A DNA stretch of 64,000 bases from positions 1-64,000 of the forward strand of contig JBBAWX010000007.1 in assembly GCA_040396955.1 (NCBI GenBank). The letters run 5' to 3'. A program made the position numbers and the translations under genes. Below the pieces are notes generated by a model, which saw only the letters and a list, made by a program, of their open reading frames with translations, was not told where the DNA came from and searched no databases. The stretch is from UBA965 sp040396955. Its GTDB lineage: Bacteria; Chloroflexota; Chloroflexia; Chloroflexales; Roseiflexaceae. Each line of letters starts with the position of its first letter. Position 1 is the first letter of the stretch. Shown here piece by piece: positions 58,319 to 64,000 of this stretch.

Positions 58319-61135
58319 TTACGCCATCACCACTGTTTGACTCTGTAGCGGTGCGAAGACCGCTTGTTGGATGATGCGCTGTTGTTCTTCCTGATGATCG
58401 GACAAAGCGCCCTCGGCAGGGCTCGCTGACTCGGCACGACCCGCATATCCAAATACCACCTCGGGAGCTAGCAGGCCCTTGATCCGTGGTGCCACATAGC
58501 TCCAAGCCCCCATGTTCCTGGGTTCTTCTTGGAGCCAAACGACCTCCTGGGCATGCGGGTATGCCTCAATAATCTCACGAAGCTCCGCATCTGGGAAGCT
58601 GTAGAGTTCTTCAATGCGTATCACCGCCACTTCACTCATCTGAGCCGCATCAACGCTGGTTATCAGGTCGATGTAGACTTTGCCCGTGCAGATGACGAGA
58701 CGGCGAATGTCGGCACGTCGTGTGGCCGCCACGCTGTCGTCCATGACACGGTAAAAGCGCCCGTTGCTCAAATCGTTCAATGAACTCCCCGCTTTGGGAT
58801 GACGGAGTAGACTCTTGGGCGTCATCAGAATCAACGGTCGCGGGTCCACGTTGCGCAGTGCTGCTTGTCGGCGGAGCAGGTGGAAGTATTGGGCTGCCGT
58901 GGTACAGTTGGCCACGCGAATATTGTCGTCGGCCGCGAGTTGCAAGAAGCGTTCGAGGCGTGCACTCGAGTGTTCGGGGCCTTGCCCCTCATAGCCGTGC
59001 GGCAACAACAACACCAGTGACGGCTGCAACCCCCATTTTTTGCCCCCGGATACGATGAATTGGTCGATGATGACCTGGGCCCCGTTGGCGAAATCCCCAA
59101 ATTGTGCTTCCCACAACACGAGTGCGTCTGGTGCATGCGAGCTATACCCGTATTCGAAACCGAGCACCGCACTTTCCGACAACGGACTGTTGTAGACCGC
59201 AAATGATGCTTGGGCGTTGGTGAGATGTTGAATGGGCGCATAGGCCACGCCAGTCTCGGCATCATGAAGGACGAGATGGCGATTACTGAACGTGCCACGT
59301 TGGCTGTCTTGGCCCGTCATGCGAATGGGGACACCCTCACAGACCAAAGAGGCGAACGCCAGCGCTTCGGCATGTGCCCAGTCGATGGCCCCCTCCTGCT
59401 CAAATGCGGTACGCCGTTTGTCAAAAAGGCGCGCCAATTTGGAATTCATCGTGAACGTGTCGGGGGTCTTGAGCAGTTGTTCGTTGAGTTCGCGCAACCG
59501 TTCATCGGCAACGGCCGTTTTGGTGCGTCGGGCAATCCCAGGCGGTGGTAATTCTGGGCGGCGCGCCAACACCGGGCTTGCCTCGGCAAGGTGTTTGGCT
59601 TCGTCCAGTTTGCCACGCACCTTCTGGGTCAGTGTGTCCACTTCTGCTTCGCTGATGATACCGTCAGCAATCATCTGCGTGGCAAAAATGTGGCGTACCG
59701 TGGGGTGTTTGCTGATTTTTTCGTACATTAGCGGTTGTGTGAACGTGGGCTCGTCGCCTTCGTTGTGCCCCCATCGTCGGTATCCGACTAGGTCGACTAA
59801 AAAGTCCTTGTGGAATTCATTGCGGTAGGCGAGGCTCATGCGTGCCGCGGCCACACAGGACTCCACATCATCAGCGTTGACGTGGACAATTGGTATCTCA
59901 AAGCCCTTGGCCAGGTCTGACGCATAAATCGTCGTCCGGCTATCGTGGGGATCGGTCGAAAAACCAATCTGGTTGTTGAGGATGATGTGAATGGTGCCAC
60001 CGATGCTGTACCCCTCAAGCCCAGACATGTTGAGTGTCTCCGCAACCACCCCTTGGCCGGGGAAGGCGGCATCGCCGTGGATGATAATCGCCAACGACGC
60101 CATACGATCACGCTCGGGCAGACCAGGTTGGTGCCGTTCATCTTGCACGGCACGGGCTCGGCCAGCAATCACGGGATTCACGAATTCCAAGTGGCTCGGG
60201 TTGGGGGTCAACGTGATGGGCATCTGCTCAATGCCACTGTCCTTGTAGGCACGTCGAGCGCCAAGATGATATTTGACGTCGCCGGTCCACCCGTGTGCAT
60301 CGCGTACCATCGATTTGGCATCGCGGTGTGCCAACAAGAATTCACTCAGAATGTTGTGGTACGGCTTGCCAAGAATGTGCGCTAGCACATTGAGCCGCCC
60401 ACGATGGGCCATGCCGATGACCACTTCTTTGGTGCCAGCGGCCGCCGCATTGCGGATAATCGAGTCGAGCATCGGCAATACCACGTCGCACCCTTCAAGC
60501 GAAAACCGCTTTTGGCCGACAAATGTGGTGTGCAAGAATCGCTCAAACATCTCGGCTTCGGTGAGACGTTCGAGGATTTCGCGCTTGCGTTGTGGGGTAA
60601 ACCCATAAAAAAAGCGCTTCGTTTCGATGGAGTCGTGGAACCACTTCCGCTCTTCGTAGACCTGGATATGATCGGATTCATAGCCGATGGTGTGCGAGTA
60701 GAGCTCGCGGAGCGCCTGTACTCCCTGCTGGAGATTGGTCAAGCCCTGTGCGAGTGGACTACGCAGAATGCTGGCTGGCAGGGAGTGTAAATCGGCTTCA
60801 GAGACACCGTGGTAGCTCAGACTTAAGCTGGGATCGCTTGGCGGATTGCTCCCGAGTGGGTCGATGCGTGCCGCCAAATGCCCGATTTCGCGAATATAGC
60901 GAATCAGACGGGCAGCGGCAATGGCATGTTCGTTGTCGACCGCATTGCTCTCTGGCGCACTTGCACCAGCGGGGAGCGGGGTCGCTTCGACGTACGCTTG
61001 TACCTGTTCATGGTGGCGGTCGAACCAATCGCGGAACTCCGCATCAACTGCCGTGGGATTTTGTTTGTATAGCTCGTACTGTTCAAGTACGTACCCAGCA
61101 TTTGGGCCAAAAAATTGCGCAATACTTGATCGCAT
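58319..61135 (-). CDS. sucA: 2-oxoglutarate dehydrogenase E1 component
   Basis: 938 residues from an ATG with GAGGAG upstream. Opening F-F-G-P-N-A-G-Y-V-L-E-x-Y is typical, followed by G-M-A-H-R-G-R-L-N-V-L, thiamin-diphosphate motif G-D-A-A-F-P-G-Q-G ... N-N-Q-I-G-F-S-T and a C-terminal E-E-L-Y-S-F-P-D segment. It decarboxylates 2-oxoglutarate in the TCA cycle. Together with sucB it implies a complete oxidative cycle. 20 bases separate the two genes. Confidence 0.96.
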   Translation of the reverse strand: MRSSIAQFFGPNAGYVLEQYELYKQNPTAVDAEFRDWFDRHHEQVQAYVEATPLPAGASAPESNAVDNEHAIAAARLIRYIREIGHLAARIDPLGSNPPSDPSLSLSYHGVSEADLHSLPASILRSPLAQGLTNLQQGVQALRELYSHTIGYESDHIQVYEERKWFHDSIETKRFFYGFTPQRKREILERLTEAEMFERFLHTTFVGQKRFSLEGCDVVLPMLDSIIRNAAAAGTKEVVIGMAHRGRLNVLAHILGKPYHNILSEFLLAHRDAKSMVRDAHGWTGDVKYHLGARRAYKDSGIEQMPITLTPNPSHLEFVNPVIAGRARAVQDERHQPGLPERDRMASLAIIIHGDAAFPGQGVVAETLNMSGLEGYSIGGTIHIILNNQIGFSTDPHDSRTTIYASDLAKGFEIPIVHVNADDVESCVAAARMSLAYRNEFHKDFLVDLVGYRRWGHNEGDEPTFTQPLMYEKISKHPTVRHIFATQMIADGIISEAEVDTLTQKVRGKLDEAKHLAEASPVLARRPELPPPGIARRTKTAVADERLRELNEQLLKTPDTFTMNSKLARLFDKRRTAFEQEGAIDWAHAEALAFASLVCEGVPIRMTGQDSQRGTFSNRHLVLHDAETGVAYAPIQHLTNAQASFAVYNSPLSESAVLGFEYGYSSHAPDALVLWEAQFGDFANGAQVIIDQFIVSGGKKWGLQPSLVLLLPHGYEGQGPEHSSARLERFLQLAADDNIRVANCTTAAQYFHLLRRQAALRNVDPRPLILMTPKSLLRHPKAGSSLNDLSNGRFYRVMDDSVAATRRADIRRLVICTGKVYIDLITSVDAAQMSEVAVIRIEELYSFPDAELREIIEAYPHAQEVVWLQEEPRNMGAWSYVAPRIKGLLAPEVVFGYAGRAESASPAEGALSDHQEEQQRIIQQAVFAPLQSQTVVMA

Positions 61136-61274
61136 CGTACACTCCTCGTGACCGTATGCGTGTGCATGGGCACACCTGCCGGCGCCATTGCCAAGCGCCT
61201 CTAGTATAGAGGGCGATGCTTGCCTCGTCAAGCAAAACCCATGCGCTGATTTCGTCTCTATGCGAGGAGAGCTT

Positions 61275-61283
61275 TGTTATAAT
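61275..61283 (+). promoter_or_regulatory. Extended -10 promoter of the nucleotidyltransferase gene
   Basis: TGTTATAAT at 61275-61283 is an extended -10 box, 33 bases before the GTG start. There is no good -35 box. The rest of the 181-base gap upstream holds nothing I recognise. Confidence 0.45.
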
Positions 61284-61316
61284 ACCAAACAAGGACGAAT
61301 CTGATGGAGGCGTACC

Positions 61317-62162
61317 GTGCGCATTACGCGGGCACTTATCACGGCGGCTTCTCCGACACAACAGACTCTGCCGCTTCAGCGGCTCGTCGATCGTGATGGA
61401 GTAACGAAGTCGTTGTTACAAATTATTGTGACCGAGGCCTTGATTGCCGGCATTGAGCAGGTGGTCATTGTGGTAGCCCCTGGCATGGCTGAAGCGTACC
61501 ACGATGCCATTCGCACCATCGCCACCGACGTACAATTCGTGGTTCAATCAGAACCCAAGGGGTACGGCCACGCCGTGTTGTTGGCTCGTGACGCCATGCA
61601 GTCAGAGCCGTTTTTGCACCTTGTGGGGGATCACATCTACCTCAGCCACGCTGGTCGCGGTTGTGCCCAACAACTCATTGAGCTTGCGAGCGCCGAATCA
61701 TGTGCGGTATCAGCCGTACAAGCCTCGCGTGAGCAGTTGTTGCCCTATTACGGCGTCGTAGCGGGGCGCCCTATTGCCAACCGTGCACAAGTCTATGCCA
61801 TTGATACGGTGATAGAGAAACCGACGCCAACCGAAGCCGAGCAACAGCTTCTCGTGCCCGGACTGCGTGTGGGGCACTACCTTTGTCTGTTCGGTATGCA
61901 CGTGCTGACACCGCGGATTTTCGACATCTTGGATGCCCAACTCCACGCCAATCCCGATCGTCCCTTGCAGTTGTCACCTGCGCTCAATCAACTCGCCCAG
62001 CAGGAGCGCTATTTGGCGTTGGCGCACATCGGCCGGCGCTACGACACTGGAGCCAAGTACGGTGTGTTGACGGCACAGTTGGCGCTTGCGCTCAATGGGG
62101 TTGACCGTGAAGAAGTGATGACACTCCTGCTCGAGTTGTTGTTGCATCGTCGTTCCGAATAA
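61317..62162 (+). CDS. GalU-like sugar nucleotidyltransferase
   Basis: 281 residues starting at GTG, with GGAGG seven bases upstream. The fold is that of GalU/RmlA nucleotidyltransferases: A-L-I-T-A-A at the N-terminus, S-E-P-K-G-Y-G-H-A-V (substrate-binding) near residue 80, a metal Asp in L-V-G-D-H-I and late E-K-P-T-P. The usual G-x-G-T-R nucleotide loop reads S-P-T-Q-Q here. A similar loop is my recollection for the group that sits next to GHMP-type sugar kinases, as it does here (18 bases to the next gene). It probably makes a UDP- or GDP-sugar; the sugar is unknown. Confidence 0.8.
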   Translation: MRITRALITAASPTQQTLPLQRLVDRDGVTKSLLQIIVTEALIAGIEQVVIVVAPGMAEAYHDAIRTIATDVQFVVQSEPKGYGHAVLLARDAMQSEPFLHLVGDHIYLSHAGRGCAQQLIELASAESCAVSAVQASREQLLPYYGVVAGRPIANRAQVYAIDTVIEKPTPTEAEQQLLVPGLRVGHYLCLFGMHVLTPRIFDILDAQLHANPDRPLQLSPALNQLAQQERYLALAHIGRRYDTGAKYGVLTAQLALALNGVDREEVMTLLLELLLHRRSE

Positions 62163-62180
62163 TTGTGGGGAGAAGTGTGC

Positions 62181-64000
62181 ATGTCACGTCTTTGTTCGCT
62201 CATCACGGCTCCCACCACGCATGAGCGTGATACGCCGCTTGAAGCCATTTGTAATACGATGACGGTGGCTGAGCTCCTTGCGGAGGTGGCCGCTCTTGAT
62301 GAATTTCGGCGTGTGCACGCCAATCTGTATGAGCGAGTGCGGGCACTCTTTTTTTTGTACGCCATTCATCGTTTCATCTTACCCCCTCACTTCCCGGTAG
62401 CGGCGGCCCATCATGTCCCCTACGAGGGCTATACGCATCTGCTAAATCGACGTTTTGAAGAAGCAGTGAGTATTTTTTATCGGGCGTTTGTGGCGCAACC
62501 CTGCGATGCACTGAGTAGTGCGTTGGCGCACGCCTACCACCAACTCGCCTTCCAGACCCTTGCCAATCAAGTGCGTTTGAGTGTGCGTGCGGTGCGCGGT
62601 AATCAGTGGATGTTTCGTATGGGGCACCCCGCCGACTACCCACTTCGCATAGTGTCGGCACTACAGCAACGAGATGCGCTAGGCGCCTTCCCCATCCTCA
62701 ATGAAACCACTCCGGTGCGCATGGATTTGTCGCATAGTGGGTGGAGCGATATTTTCTTTTTGGGCATGGATTTTCCAGCGGGCGCACAAGTGCTCAATAT
62801 CTCTGTCGACCTTGGTGTCCGTGGTCGCGACACCGCCCCACGCCCACCGGTTGAGGCCTATTTACGGGTTATCGACGAACCCGTACTCCGGCTGACTAGT
62901 GTTGATTTGGGGGTCACTGCCGATGTTACCACGTTGGCCGAAGTCTTTGATTTTGGGCGTGACTATCTCGGTCTGCTCAAAGGGGCGGTGATCGCATCTG
63001 GCATTGTGCCGCCGGGCATGGAGCATTCGCACAGTCCGCTCGCCGATTTGTTGGCTCGGTTGGTCGGACCCGGGCATGGTATCGAGTTGGTCTCTGCCGT
63101 CAACGACATTCCCAAGGGCTCGCGACTGGCGGTTTCGACCAGTTTGCTGGCCTCGCTCATCAGCGTCTGTATGCGTGCCACGGCCCAAACACAAACCCTG
63201 GTTGGCCATCTCAGTGAATCCGAACGTCGCCTCGTGGCTGCACGTGCCATCTTGGGGGAGTGGTTGGCCGGGTCTGGTGGTGGCTGGCAGGACTCTGGCG
63301 GTGTCTGGCCAGGAATCAAGCTTATCAGTGGTGTAGAAGCACAATCGGGTGACCCGGAGTACGGTGTCAGTCGTGGTCGCCTGTTGCCACAGCACCGTCT
63401 CTTTGCCGAGGACGATATTCCGGCGATTGCTCGTCAACGCCTTCAGGAGAGTCTGGTGGTTGTGCACGGTGGCATGGCACAAAACGTGGGGCCGATTCTT
63501 GAAATGGTCACGGAAAAATACCTGCTCCGCAGTGCGGCTGAATGGCAAGCCCGCCAAGAGGCGATTGCGCTCATGGGTGAGCTGTTGGAGGCCCTCAAAG
63601 CGGGTGATATGCGTCGCCTCGGCGCCATTACGACGCGCAATTTTCGTGGTCCCATCCAGACGATTATTCCTTGGGCCACCAATGCCTACACCGAGGCGTT
63701 GATTGCAGCTGCTGAGGCGCGTTTCGGCGAGCAATTTTGGGGCTTCTGGATGCTCGGCGGTATGTCGGGTGGTGGTATGGGCTTCATCGTTGATCCACGT
63801 ATCAAAGCGACCGCCCAAACAGAGCTCCAAGCCATCATGGACGCGGAGCGTGAGCGGATGCGCGATGCCTTACCATTCGCCATGCGTCCGGTGGTCTATG
63901 ATTTTGCCATCAATGAGCGTGGTACGTGGGCGACCATGCTCCACAACGATGCTGCATTAATGCCGGTTGGTTACTACGCTTTGCACATGCCACCGTTGTT
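62181..64000 (+). CDS. GHMP-type sugar kinase, fucokinase-like (partial)
   Basis: An open frame of 606 codons runs from an ATG (GGGGAG eight bases upstream) off the right edge. The middle holds the GHMP ATP loop in the form I-P-K-G-S-R-L-A-V-S-T-S (about residues 315-326) and the later G-G-M-S-G-G-G-M-G-F (about 525-535), the third GHMP motif. The N-terminal 250 residues are unlike known kinases and may bind the sugar or another partner. Proteins of about 1000 residues with this plan occur beside GalU-like genes. Fucose or heptose phosphorylation is the best guess. A minus-strand frame over it is a shadow. Confidence 0.75.
   Translation, partial: MSRLCSLITAPTTHERDTPLEAICNTMTVAELLAEVAALDEFRRVHANLYERVRALFFLYAIHRFILPPHFPVAAAHHVPYEGYTHLLNRRFEEAVSIFYRAFVAQPCDALSSALAHAYHQLAFQTLANQVRLSVRAVRGNQWMFRMGHPADYPLRIVSALQQRDALGAFPILNETTPVRMDLSHSGWSDIFFLGMDFPAGAQVLNISVDLGVRGRDTAPRPPVEAYLRVIDEPVLRLTSVDLGVTADVTTLAEVFDFGRDYLGLLKGAVIASGIVPPGMEHSHSPLADLLARLVGPGHGIELVSAVNDIPKGSRLAVSTSLLASLISVCMRATAQTQTLVGHLSESERRLVAARAILGEWLAGSGGGWQDSGGVWPGIKLISGVEAQSGDPEYGVSRGRLLPQHRLFAEDDIPAIARQRLQESLVVVHGGMAQNVGPILEMVTEKYLLRSAAEWQARQEAIALMGELLEALKAGDMRRLGAITTRNFRGPIQTIIPWATNAYTEALIAAAEARFGEQFWGFWMLGGMSGGGMGFIVDPRIKATAQTELQAIMDAERERMRDALPFAMRPVVYDFAINERGTWATMLHNDAALMPVGYYALHMPPL

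Noticed and set aside
62862..63830. Minus-strand frame of 322 codons near the right edge
   Set aside because: It is antisense to the GHMP kinase frame, which has a ribosome-binding site, GHMP motifs and a partner gene.
1..64000. CRISPR array, tRNA, rRNA, insertion sequence or prophage
   Set aside because: I looked for evenly spaced repeats, cloverleaf-like segments, transposase motifs and terminal repeats and found none.

Overview
The window is about 64 kb of bacterial chromosome with moderately high G+C, densely coded, with most genes in short translationally coupled operons. I saw no rRNA, tRNA, CRISPR array, phage gene or transposase. The gene style points to a Chloroflexota-like aerobic heterotroph: long Ala/Pro/Thr/Glu linkers after lipoprotein Cys residues, a large surface protein with DUF11 repeats, a PhnK with a cysteine-rich insert, an oxoglutarate dehydrogenase complex, copper and SCO assembly factors for a cytochrome oxidase, and a GalU-like/GHMP-kinase pair. 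No phylogenetic marker gene is present, so this assignment is an inference.

Layout. 1-7.6 kb (minus): the start of a large secreted repeat protein, a polysaccharide deacetylase, an ankyrin protein, a copper/cytochrome-oxidase assembly cluster and an MFS transporter. 7.7-10.8 kb (minus): riboflavin operon ribD-ribE-ribB-ribH behind an FMN riboswitch. 10.9-13.9 kb: acetoacetyl-CoA synthetase and a divergent threonine dehydratase. 13.9-23.5 kb (minus): a phosphonate system, with importer phnDCEE followed by C-P lyase genes phnGHIJKLM. 23.7-32.6 kb (minus): a tyrosine phosphatase, then a ferric-iron ABC operon with two binding proteins that runs without a break into two NikB/DppB- and NikC/DppC-type permeases. 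The last of these carries a C-terminal beta-propeller-like domain.

32.6-39.6 kb: a divergent cluster of an FAD amine oxidase-like protein and an unknown protein (minus), and a 1013-residue kinase/M23/aminotransferase fusion, an aldo/keto reductase and a PhyH dioxygenase (plus). I read it as a hydroxylate-phosphorylate-eliminate route for an amine or amino alcohol. 39.6-46 kb: methylenetetrahydrofolate reductase, an aspartokinase with a degraded ATP motif, a LysR regulator divergent from a DoxX protein, a solitary DNA methyltransferase and a glycosyltransferase. 45.5-48.6 kb (minus): histidine kinase, response regulator and CnoX-like thioredoxin. 48.7-57 kb: small HTH protein, purH, hisIE, a YggT-like protein, murA with Asp in place of the catalytic Cys, an M16C peptidase and pgk. 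57.1-64 kb: sucA-sucB (minus), then a sugar nucleotidyltransferase and a GHMP-type sugar kinase that runs off the right edge.

The strongest candidates for something new are the iron/NikBC-like hybrid ABC operon with its permease-propeller fusion (24.5-32.6 kb) and the kinase-M23-aminotransferase locus (32.6-39.5 kb). Reading frames were inspected by eye, and family names rest on motif recognition without database searches.
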